From the NCBI GenBank assembly GCA_964476625.1, contig CAYZBJ010000030.1:1-42192 (forward strand): a DNA stretch of 42,192 nt, given 5' to 3'. Below, piece by piece: positions 1 to 7,773 of this stretch (position 1 is its first letter; every line of letters begins with the position of its first letter). Under the pieces are notes generated by a model. That model was not told the origin of the DNA and ran no database searches. It saw only the letters and a list, made by a program, of their open reading frames with translations. This DNA comes from JAMLIN01 sp964476625. Lineage in GTDB: Bacteria; Pseudomonadota; Gammaproteobacteria; Burkholderiales; Burkholderiaceae_E. Position numbers and translations under genes: made by a program.

Positions 1-1005
1 GGCGGCGGCGCCGGCCCAGCGTGGTCCGTAGAGGCCGAGCACCACCGTGTCGGACACCAGCGCGACCGACAGGAAGGGCGGTGCGGCGAACAGCATCGCG
101 GCCCCGAGCATGGTGGCCAGCGCCGAGCGCAGTCGGGAATGGTCGTCCTGGACCGCGGCGCCCGCCGAGTACAGCACCTGCTGCACCGTACCGAGCAGGG
201 TCAGCGCCGGGCTGCTCGCGAAGGCATGCATCTGGGCGTAGAGGCCGGCCGCCGCCACCGAATAGAGCTTGCCGACGATGAGCCGGTCGATCCCGGTCAT
301 CGCCCAGTTGACGAGGTTGGTGGCCAGCGCGGTGACGCCGAAGCGCATCGAACCGGCGGCCTCGCCGTGCCAGAACAGCGGTGTGATCGAGTGTGGCGCC
401 TTCCAGAAGGCGAACGCGAGCATCAGCGCGGCATGGACGAGGTAGGCGGCGACCAGCGCTCCGACCTGCCAGCCGGCGAGCGCGAGCGGCAGGCCAACGC
501 CGAGGTATCCCACCGCGTAGGCGGCGGCGCTCGAGAGCTGCAGCCACTTGAACGCCATTTGCCGGCGCAGCAGCATGGTCGGGGTCGCGGCCAGGGCGCT
601 CAGCAGGATGCCGGGCGCGAGTGCTCGCAGCACCCCGGCGGCACGCGCGTCGTCCAGGGCACGGGCGATCGGCCCGGCGCTCGCCAATACGATGGCCATG
701 GTCGCGAGGCCGAGCAGCAGTTGCCAGGTGAAGGCGAAGCGAATGTCGTCCGGCCCGACTGCTGGTTTCTGGATCAGCCCGTAGGCGAGCCCGACCTCGG
801 CGAACAGGCTCGAGAGCGCGATGACCACCAGCGCCACCGCGAACAGGCCGAAGGGCTCGGGACCAAGCAGGCGGGCGAGCGCGATCTGCGCGGCCAGTTG
901 CATGCCGACCCGCAGGGCGGTGCCGACGGCGCTCCAGAGAACCCCTCCGATCGCGCGCTCACGCAGCGTAGCGGTCGAAGTGTCGGTGCCGTCCGGCTGG
1001 TTCAT
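1..1005 (-). CDS. Wzx-type polysaccharide flippase (WzxC-like), 3' end cut by window
   Basis: Probable inner-membrane flippase that moves an undecaprenyl-linked repeat unit to the periplasm. The in-window part is 335 codons, open to base 1, so the C-terminus is missing. It begins MNQPDGTDTSTATLRERAI, followed by GGVLWSAVGTALRVGMQLA and ARLLGPEPFGLFAVALVVIA, the usual start of WzxC/polysaccharide-synthesis MATE-like proteins. Hydrophobic helices recur throughout, with a mid-protein segment like NWAMTGIDRLIVGKLYSVAA that is typical of the family. The ATG lies one base after the stop of the upstream small membrane gene, so it is the last visible gene of the minus-strand operon. Substrate unknown. 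A second, different flippase lies at 19073-20404. Confidence 0.85.
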   Translation of the reverse strand, partial: MNQPDGTDTSTATLRERAIGGVLWSAVGTALRVGMQLAAQIALARLLGPEPFGLFAVALVVIALSSLFAEVGLAYGLIQKPAVGPDDIRFAFTWQLLLGLATMAIVLASAGPIARALDDARAAGVLRALAPGILLSALAATPTMLLRRQMAFKWLQLSSAAAYAVGYLGVGLPLALAGWQVGALVAAYLVHAALMLAFAFWKAPHSITPLFWHGEAAGSMRFGVTALATNLVNWAMTGIDRLIVGKLYSVAAAGLYAQMHAFASSPALTLLGTVQQVLYSAGAAVQDDHSRLRSALATMLGAAMLFAAPPFLSVALVSDTVVLGLYGPRWAGAAA

Positions 1006-1006
1006 G

Positions 1007-1420
1007 TCATGCGACGTGGGCGGTCCTGGCGGTGTCTTGCGTTACGTGCGTCGCGGCCGGCATGCTGGCCTCGGGGGTGGGCCGGGCTCTCGACGCAGCC
1101 GGCTGCGCCGCCCGGACTCGCGTCCACAGCAGGGCCCACACGCCGGGCCAGAGCATGGTACCCAGGATGTCCTTGATGCTGTTGCGCCAGCGCAGCGGGT
1201 TGCCGGCGTGAAGGTCGTACAGGAAATCCAGCACCTCGCCGGCGAGGCAGATCGCCAGCACCGTCCGGAATGCGAAGGTGAACCGGCGCTCGCCGCGGGC
1301 GATCGCCGCGATCACGAAGAACAGCAGGAACCCGACGTGCATGTGCATTGCATCGGCCGACAGGGGCACCATCGCGAGCAACGCGTGCTTCATGGCATAG
1401 AACGTATCCGCAAGCAGCAT
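1007..1420 (-). CDS. small membrane protein, VanZ-like pattern
   Basis: 137-residue protein with about three to four hydrophobic helices. Its spacing of HMHVGFLLFF, a central GEVLDFLYD and a late NSIKDILGTMLWPGVW resembles VanZ-family proteins (H in helix 1, acidic/Gln helix, then D/N with a final helix), but the match is partial and I would not assign a reaction. The C-terminal 35 residues are hydrophilic and Ala/Pro/Thr-rich. The ATG is preceded by an AGGGG Shine-Dalgarno-like run (about 1424-1428). It sits 9 bp after the fused EpsF-EpsG gene and 1 bp before the flippase, so it is cotranscribed with polysaccharide export genes. Confidence 0.7.
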   Translation of the reverse strand: MLLADTFYAMKHALLAMVPLSADAMHMHVGFLLFFVIAAIARGERRFTFAFRTVLAICLAGEVLDFLYDLHAGNPLRWRNSIKDILGTMLWPGVWALLWTRVRAAQPAASRARPTPEASMPAATHVTQDTARTAHVA

Positions 1421-1429
1421 GGTGACCCC

Positions 1430-3820
1430 TCAGGCCCGCATGAGCACGGTGCCGACCAGCTTCGCGCCCATCGGCTCGAGCTGGCGGGTCAGCTGGGCAA
1501 GCCCTCGGGTCAGGGTCTGGTGCTGGCGCGCCACCACGATGTAGCCGCCGGCCTTCGAGGCGATCAGGCCGGCATCGGGCTTGCCGTCGGCGCTCGGGGT
1601 GTCGAGGATGATCACGTCGAAGGCCTTTTCGAAGAGGGACAGCAGCATCTCCGCGGTATGGCCGGCGAGCAGGTCGCTCGCATTGGGCACCTCGGGCCCG
1701 CTCGGGATGACGGTCAGGCCGTCGAGCCCCGGCACTTCCTGGAAGACATCGCGTGGATTGCAGCGCCGCGCGAGCAGGGTCGAGAAGCCGTTGCTGTTGT
1801 CGAGCGCGAACACGTCGTGCAGCCTGCCCCCCCACATGTCGGCGTCGATCAGCAGGGTCAGTTCGCCCATCTGGGCGAAGCTCACCGCGAGGTTGGCGGC
1901 GGTGAAGGTCTTGCCTTCGCCGCGCCCTTCGGAGAGCACCGCCAGGCTGCGCCCGGCGCGCTCGCGCCGCTCGGCGCCGTCGAACCAGCGCGCCTTGACC
2001 TGGCTGCGCAGCCGGCGCAGTTCATCGAGGAAGGGATGGTTGACGTCGAAGGCGGCGAAGACCTCGCGCGAGACCACGCTCTCGTCGGGATCGAGCAGCG
2101 GATAGTCGTTGTGGCGTGCCATCGCGGTGCGCAGGTCGCGGGCCTTCACCAGGCCGGTGGCGACCGCCGCATCGCCGATCCGCAGGCCTTCGCGCTCGGC
2201 GGCTTCGCGCAAACCCGCCACGTCCGACGGCGCGATCAGGCCGCGCTCGAGCAGGGCGTCGAGCACCGGATGGCCGGTGGCGGATTCATTGCCGTTGGCG
2301 ACCTCGGTCGTGGCGCGGGCATTGCCGGCCTCGTTTGCTGCGCCGGCAGTCGCGGCTGCGCCGCTGGCGGGCGTTGCGCCCGCGCCTGGCCCGGCCAGCC
2401 GGGCCGCATTCGCCGCGGCAATGCGCTTGCGCACCCCGGCCGCCTTGGGGTCGGCGCCAGCGAGCGCGAGGGTGCGCCGCGGCAGGTGCCCAAGGGTGCC
2501 GACCAGGGGGGCGCGGATGATGCGTTCGAGGTCGTCGGCCAGGCGCACCCGCGGCCGGCTGGCCTCCATGAGCAGTACCGAGCCAAGCCCGAGCAGCGCG
2601 CCCAGCACTACGGCGATGCCGCCGTTGCGCCCGAAGTTCGGCGACGACGGCAGGGTCGGTGTCACCGCCGGGCCGATCGGGACGATGTCGGCCTGCACGG
2701 TGCGAGCGGAGACGGCGGCCTTGTCGACCTGTGCCTGCGCCTCGTCGTAGGCGCGGCGCGCCCGCTCGACATCCTGGCGCAGGTTGCGCGCCGCCTCGAT
2801 GTCCTGGCGCACCGACACCACTTTGCCGCGCTGGCTGTCGAGCCCGGCGCGCAGGTCGGCTTCGCGCCGGCGCAGCGACTCGTGCTGGCGCACCAGGCCG
2901 GAGACGACCGTCGAGACCGCATTGCGCAGGCGCCGGTTGACGGTGTCGAGTTCGTTGCGCACCGCCGCCATGTTCGGATGCTCGGGGCCGAAGCTGCGGC
3001 TGAGGTCGGCGATGCGGCGCTCGAGGCGCAGCTGCTCCTGCTGCAGCTGCGTCACCAGGGAATTGCGCATCACCTCGGGCGAGCCGTTGCCGTAGCTGGC
3101 GACGCTCGCGCGGGCGGCCGAGACGACCTGTTGCGATTCGGCGAGCTCGCGTTCGAGCCGGGTGAGCTCGGCCGCCATCTGCTGCAGCCGGGTGTTGTCC
3201 ACCGTGCCCGACTCGCTCGCGGCGGTCACGCCGCGCTCACGCTCGAGGGCGGCGAGCTTGCCCTGGAGCTCCTCGAGCTCGCTGCGCAGGCGGGCCGCCT
3301 CGGCTTCGAGGACGGTGGCGCCGGCGAGGTCCGGGTTGGCGCGCAGGGCGGTGGACTCGTCGATGTAGGCCTGCACGAAGGCGTTGGCGACGTCGGCCGC
3401 GCGCTGTGGATCGCCGTGGCTGAAGGCGATGCGCAGCGCATTGGCCTCGCGCACCGGCTCCACCCGGACTTCGCGCGAGAGCGAGTTGGCGATCGCGCGG
3501 GCGAGTACCTCGGGGGCGAGCTGGCCGCCGCCGAAGGCCTGGCGGTACTCGGGCAGTTCGGCCAGGCCGAGGATCGCGACCGCCCGCTGGCCGACCCGCT
3601 CGCTGGTGATCAGGGTCGCCTGGGTGGCGAGGTGGTTCTCGGGCAACTGGATCGGGCGGCCGTCGGCGCCCTTGCCCTCGATCAGGACCTGCGCCGTGCC
3701 GGTGTAGAGCCGCGGCTGGCTGAAGGTCCAGGCCATGGTGGCCAGGACGACCGCGGCGAAGACCCCGACGAAAAGCCATTTGCGAGCGGCGAGCAGGGCG
3801 AGGAATTGGCGGAAGTTCAC
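1430..3820 (-). CDS. EpsF-EpsG fusion: chain-length determinant with tyrosine-kinase-like ATPase domain
   Basis: 796 residues. The N-terminus (NFRQFLALLAARKWLFVGV) enters a first TM at about 13-33, followed by a Wzz/GNVR-type periplasmic domain with long coiled coils and a second TM at NFGRNGGIAVVLGALLGLGS. An Ala/Gly-rich linker leads to a module at about 517-590 (GLRIGDAAVATGLVKARDLR ... NDYPLL) like the N-terminal GspE-type domain of EpsG kinases. A BY-kinase domain follows from about 600: Walker A GRGEGKT, A' LLIDADM, Walker B VIILDTPSADG. The protein ends LMRA with no tyrosine cluster. EpsF and EpsG are separate proteins in Methylobacillus; here they are joined. Start GTG at 3820 overlaps the upstream stop as GTGA. 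Role: setting polymer length in Wzy-dependent export. Confidence 0.88.
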   Translation of the reverse strand: MNFRQFLALLAARKWLFVGVFAAVVLATMAWTFSQPRLYTGTAQVLIEGKGADGRPIQLPENHLATQATLITSERVGQRAVAILGLAELPEYRQAFGGGQLAPEVLARAIANSLSREVRVEPVREANALRIAFSHGDPQRAADVANAFVQAYIDESTALRANPDLAGATVLEAEAARLRSELEELQGKLAALERERGVTAASESGTVDNTRLQQMAAELTRLERELAESQQVVSAARASVASYGNGSPEVMRNSLVTQLQQEQLRLERRIADLSRSFGPEHPNMAAVRNELDTVNRRLRNAVSTVVSGLVRQHESLRRREADLRAGLDSQRGKVVSVRQDIEAARNLRQDVERARRAYDEAQAQVDKAAVSARTVQADIVPIGPAVTPTLPSSPNFGRNGGIAVVLGALLGLGSVLLMEASRPRVRLADDLERIIRAPLVGTLGHLPRRTLALAGADPKAAGVRKRIAAANAARLAGPGAGATPASGAAATAGAANEAGNARATTEVANGNESATGHPVLDALLERGLIAPSDVAGLREAAEREGLRIGDAAVATGLVKARDLRTAMARHNDYPLLDPDESVVSREVFAAFDVNHPFLDELRRLRSQVKARWFDGAERRERAGRSLAVLSEGRGEGKTFTAANLAVSFAQMGELTLLIDADMWGGRLHDVFALDNSNGFSTLLARRCNPRDVFQEVPGLDGLTVIPSGPEVPNASDLLAGHTAEMLLSLFEKAFDVIILDTPSADGKPDAGLIASKAGGYIVVARQHQTLTRGLAQLTRQLEPMGAKLVGTVLMRA

Positions 3821-4860
3821 GGTCGTGCGTCCTCGGTGGAAGCGTGCAGGGCAGCGATGAGTGCGCGGCGGGTCGGCGCGAGCGGATCGTCGGGGAACTT
3901 GCGGGCGAAGAAGCGGCCCGAGGCCACCGTCCGCGGCAGTTCTTCCATCGTCAGCTCCCGGGTGCGGGCGCCATCGAAGCCGGCGACGAAATGGTTGCCG
4001 GGCCCGAGCCGATAGGCGGAGTTCGCGAGTAGGGAGGGGAACAGCACCTCGTCGCGCTGGCTCATCCGCGAGAACCAGTGCTGCACCCCGGGTTCGTGGA
4101 AGCGCCGCGCGAGGTAATGGCACACCGGCTTGCGGGCACCGAACCAGAGGCTGCCGACCCAGGGCTTGAAGGCGGTCCCGAAGGGGTGCTCGCCGAGCAG
4201 CCCGCCGCGCGCCGCCCAGGTGACGTTGCGGGCGATGCGGGCGCGCAGCCGGGGCCGGCCGTCGGGGTGCTGGGCGTATTCGACCGGCACTTCGAGCCCG
4301 CCGCGGACCTCGCGCCGGGCGCTGGCCGGCACATACCAGCAGTGCATCCGCCAGAGCAGGCGAAAGCGCCAGGAGTTCTCCGGCGCATAGAGCCGGTAGG
4401 CGTAGGTCATCCAGGCGAGTTCATCGCCCGAGAGCTCGAGCCGATCGACGTGGGCGTCGTGCGGGTCGCTGGCGACGTGGCTGACGAAGTCCGCGAGCGG
4501 GCGCACCGGCAGGCAGTTGGGCGTGAGCAGCTGGAAGTAGTCGAAGTCGACGTTGTCGAGGCAGTGCTCGAGCAGGCGGATCACGCCCCGGCTCATCGAC
4601 CATGCGCCACGGTCGACGATATCCGGGTTCGGCACGAAGTCGACGTTGGCGGCATCGACGGGGAACTCCGGCTGCAGGTGCGGCGAATGATGGATGACGA
4701 GCCGGTGCGGCGCGAGCAGGCGCGCGAGCTGCGATACCGTCGCCGGCGGGGTGGCCGCCGAGAGCATCGCGAACACGATGCGCGGCGCGCGCCCGGCCGG
4801 TTCGAGGGCGCCGGAGGCGATGGCCTGCCCGAGGGTCCGGTTCATCGACGGCGCGTTCAT
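3817..4860 (-). CDS. Core-2/I-branching beta-1,6-GlcNAc transferase-like (GT14)
   Basis: 347 residues, no signal peptide or TM seen. The N-terminal half carries the Branch-family pattern: RIVFAMLSAATPPATVSQLA, then LVIHHSP, a DFVPN strand, WSMSRGVIRLLEHCL and DYFQLLTPNCLPVRPL, which matches the family's fixed block where a seen set of sugars is followed by NCLP. The C-terminal half has WFGARKPVCHYLARRF and a late PDDPLAP. The family transfers GlcNAc or xylose to make branches; the bacterial substrate is unknown. ATG at 4860 overlaps the upstream stop (ATGA), and its own stop overlaps the next start (GTGA), so translation is probably coupled. It likely adds a side sugar to the repeat unit. Confidence 0.8.
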   Translation of the reverse strand: MNAPSMNRTLGQAIASGALEPAGRAPRIVFAMLSAATPPATVSQLARLLAPHRLVIHHSPHLQPEFPVDAANVDFVPNPDIVDRGAWSMSRGVIRLLEHCLDNVDFDYFQLLTPNCLPVRPLADFVSHVASDPHDAHVDRLELSGDELAWMTYAYRLYAPENSWRFRLLWRMHCWYVPASARREVRGGLEVPVEYAQHPDGRPRLRARIARNVTWAARGGLLGEHPFGTAFKPWVGSLWFGARKPVCHYLARRFHEPGVQHWFSRMSQRDEVLFPSLLANSAYRLGPGNHFVAGFDGARTRELTMEELPRTVASGRFFARKFPDDPLAPTRRALIAALHASTEDARP

Positions 4861-7016
4861 TCGACCTGCTCCCGCAGGCGGCGAGTGCCGCTGGTCTCGT
4901 CGGACGCCGGCGGCTGCGCCGACATCTCGCGCACCAGGGCGCACCAGCGGCTCGCGACCGCTTCTTCCGAGAAGCGCGCGGCACAGGCGCGGGCGAGCCG
5001 GCCCATGCGATCGCGCCGCAGCGGCGTTGCCCCGAGCAGGGCGGCGATGGCCTGGCGTTCGCTCCCGGCATCGTCGGCGTCGAACACCCAGCCCTCGCGA
5101 CCGTTGCGCACCATCTCCTCGACCGCCTGCACCTGGCGGGCGCCGAGCACCGGCAGGCCGAGCGCCATCGCCTCGTTGACGACCATGCCCCAGGTCTCGA
5201 AGGCGCTCGGCAGCACCAGCACATCGTGGTTGGCGAGCAGCGCCGGCAGGGCGTCGTGGCCGACCGGTCCGGCCAGGTCCAGCGCCAGGCCGGGCTCGCT
5301 GCCGAGCCGTTGCGCCATGGCTTCGAGCTCCGCCTGCAGCGGGCCATGGCCGACGAGGGTGAGTTCGACCGCGGGCGCTCCGGGCTGCTCGGCGCGGGCC
5401 CGGGCGAGCGCCTCGGCGAACTCGCCGATTCGTTTGCCGTGCACGAACTGGCCGACGAAGACGAGCCGCAGCGGCGCCGACGCTTCGAAGGGCATCGATG
5501 TCCCGGCTGCTCCCGGCTTGCTCGCGGGCGGCCTCGGGCGGCGCGCCCGGCGATGCGCGAGGAAGGCCGTTTCGGTGGCATAGGGGATGTGCAGCAGGCG
5601 GGCGCGCGAGCCGATGCGGCGCATGTAGCGCTCGCCGCTCGCGCCGTTGACCACGACCGCATCGGCGCCTGCCGCGAGCAGGCGCTGGCGCAGGCGCACT
5701 CCCCAGCCGCGATCGGCCTCCGCAGCCTCGCAGAGGTCGGCGTGGATCACCAGCCGGTCGACGAGGCGCAGCCGGCGCATCAGCCAGCCGATGGCGCTGC
5801 GCGAGCCGAACTCGCTGGCCACGAGAATGGTCGGGCGCTCGCGCCAGATCAGGCCCGGCAGGCCCCAGGCCAGGTCGCCGGTGCGCGCGCCGCCGCCCGG
5901 CAGCTGGCCACCGACCTCGCTCGCCACATAGGCGCTCACCATGACCTTGCCGGCGGCGACGGCCGCGCCGCGGGCAGGCGGGCGGGCCACGAAGACGGCG
6001 ACCCGGCCGACCTGTTCGGCCAGGGCCGCGAAGGTGCCCCAGCGATAGCCCGAGACGGTATTGACCGTATAGGCGACCAGCGGCCCGGGCCGGGCGCCTT
6101 CGCGCAGCCGCCAGGCGAGGAAGCCCTCGAAGCGGCCCCGTGCGATCGCGAGCCCGTGGACGAAGCCGACGAAGTGTTTCGGGTTGGTCGCCGCCAGCAC
6201 GAGGGGCGGGGTGACGATGGTGCGCAGCCAGCGCCAGGCCGGCACCCGGTGCTTGGCGAACAGGGCGCCGCCGCCGCGGGCCCGTCGGCGGGCGTCGCGC
6301 AGGCTAGCCCGCTCGAGCGGCGGCAGGGCGTCGGGCGCGAGATGATGGACCACGATCGCCGGTGCGTACTCGAGGCGGGCGCCGGCGGCGAGCGCACGCA
6401 TCACGACGTCGGTTTCCTCGCCGGCGCCGTACCACTGGCCGACGCCGAGCCGCTCGTCGAAGCCGCCCAGCTCGATGAGCAGGGGCCGGCGCAGGAACAG
6501 GCAGATCGAAGGGGCGGATTCGCCGCGCAGGCTCATGCGGGCCCACTTCTGGTTGTCGAGCCGGCGCCGGGCCGGCCGCAGCGGATCGTCCATCTCGAGC
6601 CAGCTGCCGACGTAGCCGTGGGCGCGCGAGCGGCTTGCCCGCACCAGCGCCGACAGGGTCTCGGGTTCGTACCAGCAGTCGTCGTCGGGAAAGCCGATCC
6701 ATTCACCGCGGGCCGCCTCGATGCCGGTATTGCGCGCGAGCGCGAGGTTGGGCACCGCCTGGCGCAGGTGCAGCACCTCGATGCCGGCAGCCCGCGCCCG
6801 GGCGATGACCGGGCCGAGCCGCTCGTCGGGGTTCTGGTCGACCACGATCAGCTCGAAGCGCCGCTCGATCTGGCCGGCGAGCGACTCGACGAAGGCCATC
6901 GGCGCTTCGACCCGGTCGACGGTGGCCAGCACCAGCGAGACGCGAACATCGTGCTGCTCGCGCGCGCCGCTCGAGGCTGGCGTGTCGACCGTGTCCCGGT
7001 GCGCGATGTCAGGCAC
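4857..7016 (-). CDS. two-domain glycosyltransferase: GT2 followed by GT4
   Basis: About 719 residues from a GTG at 7016, which overlaps the upstream stop by 8 bases; no nearer ATG is in frame, so the start is moderately certain. The N-terminal part (from VRVSLVLATVDRVEAPMAF) is a GT-A family 2 domain with ELIVVDQNPDERL, NLALARNTGIEAARG, FPDDDCWYEPETL and GAGEETDVVMRALAAGA. The C-terminal half (from about 350) is a GT-B family 4 domain with RLVFVGQFVHGKRIGEF and the donor-binding segment PSAFETWGMVVNEAMALGLP. So one polypeptide probably makes two successive linkages. The stop overlaps the GT14 start (ATGA). Frame is continuous through the junction, so this is a genuine fusion in the sequence as given. 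Confidence 0.85.
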   Translation of the reverse strand: MPDIAHRDTVDTPASSGAREQHDVRVSLVLATVDRVEAPMAFVESLAGQIERRFELIVVDQNPDERLGPVIARARAAGIEVLHLRQAVPNLALARNTGIEAARGEWIGFPDDDCWYEPETLSALVRASRSRAHGYVGSWLEMDDPLRPARRRLDNQKWARMSLRGESAPSICLFLRRPLLIELGGFDERLGVGQWYGAGEETDVVMRALAAGARLEYAPAIVVHHLAPDALPPLERASLRDARRRARGGGALFAKHRVPAWRWLRTIVTPPLVLAATNPKHFVGFVHGLAIARGRFEGFLAWRLREGARPGPLVAYTVNTVSGYRWGTFAALAEQVGRVAVFVARPPARGAAVAAGKVMVSAYVASEVGGQLPGGGARTGDLAWGLPGLIWRERPTILVASEFGSRSAIGWLMRRLRLVDRLVIHADLCEAAEADRGWGVRLRQRLLAAGADAVVVNGASGERYMRRIGSRARLLHIPYATETAFLAHRRARRPRPPASKPGAAGTSMPFEASAPLRLVFVGQFVHGKRIGEFAEALARARAEQPGAPAVELTLVGHGPLQAELEAMAQRLGSEPGLALDLAGPVGHDALPALLANHDVLVLPSAFETWGMVVNEAMALGLPVLGARQVQAVEEMVRNGREGWVFDADDAGSERQAIAALLGATPLRRDRMGRLARACAARFSEEAVASRWCALVREMSAQPPASDETSGTRRLREQVE

Positions 7017-7773
7017 CCGCGGCCTCGCAATTGCAAAGCAGGCCGACCCGGCGCAGCCGGCGTTCCTCGCGCCACAGCGAAACCCGCGCGATAGCCCGCT
7101 CGAGCGCGCCCTCGGCATAGCGCAGCCGCAGTTCGCGATCCTCGCGCAGGCACACGGCCGCATGCCGGCTCGAGATCGCCGCCTCGTGGTAGCGGAAGGT
7201 CGCGATGAAGTCGTCGATCACCCGGGGTCGGCTGACGCTCGCGAGTCGCAGCCAGAGGTCGTAGTCCATGCAGCAGCGCAAGGCGGTATCGAAGCCGCCG
7301 GTCTCGAGGAACAGGCTGCGGCGGATCGCCACCGCAGGATGCGGCACGAGGTTACCGCGGGTGCGCAGCCGGCGAGCACTCCACGGTGGCGATCGCCGCG
7401 ACTCGATGCGGCCGCCGCCGAAGTCGCTGCGGCACTGCCCGTAGAGCCAGCCGCAGCCGAAGCGGTCGAAGGCGGTGGCCACGCAGGCGAGCGCATCGCT
7501 GCCGGCGAGGCTGTCGTCGCCATGGACATGCATGATGATGTCGCCGCTGGCGGCGGCGACGCCGGCGTTCATCGCGGCCGACAGGCCGACGACGTTCTCG
7601 ACCAGCACGGTGCGGTGCGGCGCCTTGGCGATCAGCTCGAGGGTGCCGTCGGTCGAGCCGCCGTCGACGAAGACCTGTTCGAAGTCGACATGGTTCTGAG
7701 TGGCGACCGAGACGATGTTGTCGGCGAGCCAGTTGGCCGCGTCCAGGGTGCAGGTGACGACCGAGATTCTCAC
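7009..7773 (-). CDS. family 2 glycosyltransferase (WcaA-like)
   Basis: 254 residues, single GT-A domain. The N-terminus VRISVVTCTLDAANWL is the usual first strand; EQVFVDGGSTDGTLELIA holds the nucleotide-binding DGGSxDGT block; NAGVAAASGDIIMHVHGDD gives the metal-binding acidic motif (HGDD), and ALRCCMDYDLWLRLAS is the typical acceptor-side block. No TM. Start GTG at 7773 overlaps the stop of the polymerase/ligase gene as GTGA; its stop is overlapped by the next gene. It presumably adds one sugar of the repeat unit on the cytoplasmic face. Donor sugar cannot be read from sequence. Confidence 0.87.
   Translation of the reverse strand: MRISVVTCTLDAANWLADNIVSVATQNHVDFEQVFVDGGSTDGTLELIAKAPHRTVLVENVVGLSAAMNAGVAAASGDIIMHVHGDDSLAGSDALACVATAFDRFGCGWLYGQCRSDFGGGRIESRRSPPWSARRLRTRGNLVPHPAVAIRRSLFLETGGFDTALRCCMDYDLWLRLASVSRPRVIDDFIATFRYHEAAISSRHAAVCLREDRELRLRYAEGALERAIARVSLWREERRLRRVGLLCNCEAAGA

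Noticed and set aside
821..4015. Long plus-strand open frame of over 1000 codons
   Set aside because: Antisense to the flippase, VanZ-like and EpsF-EpsG genes, which have clear family motifs. Long antisense frames are expected at this GC content.
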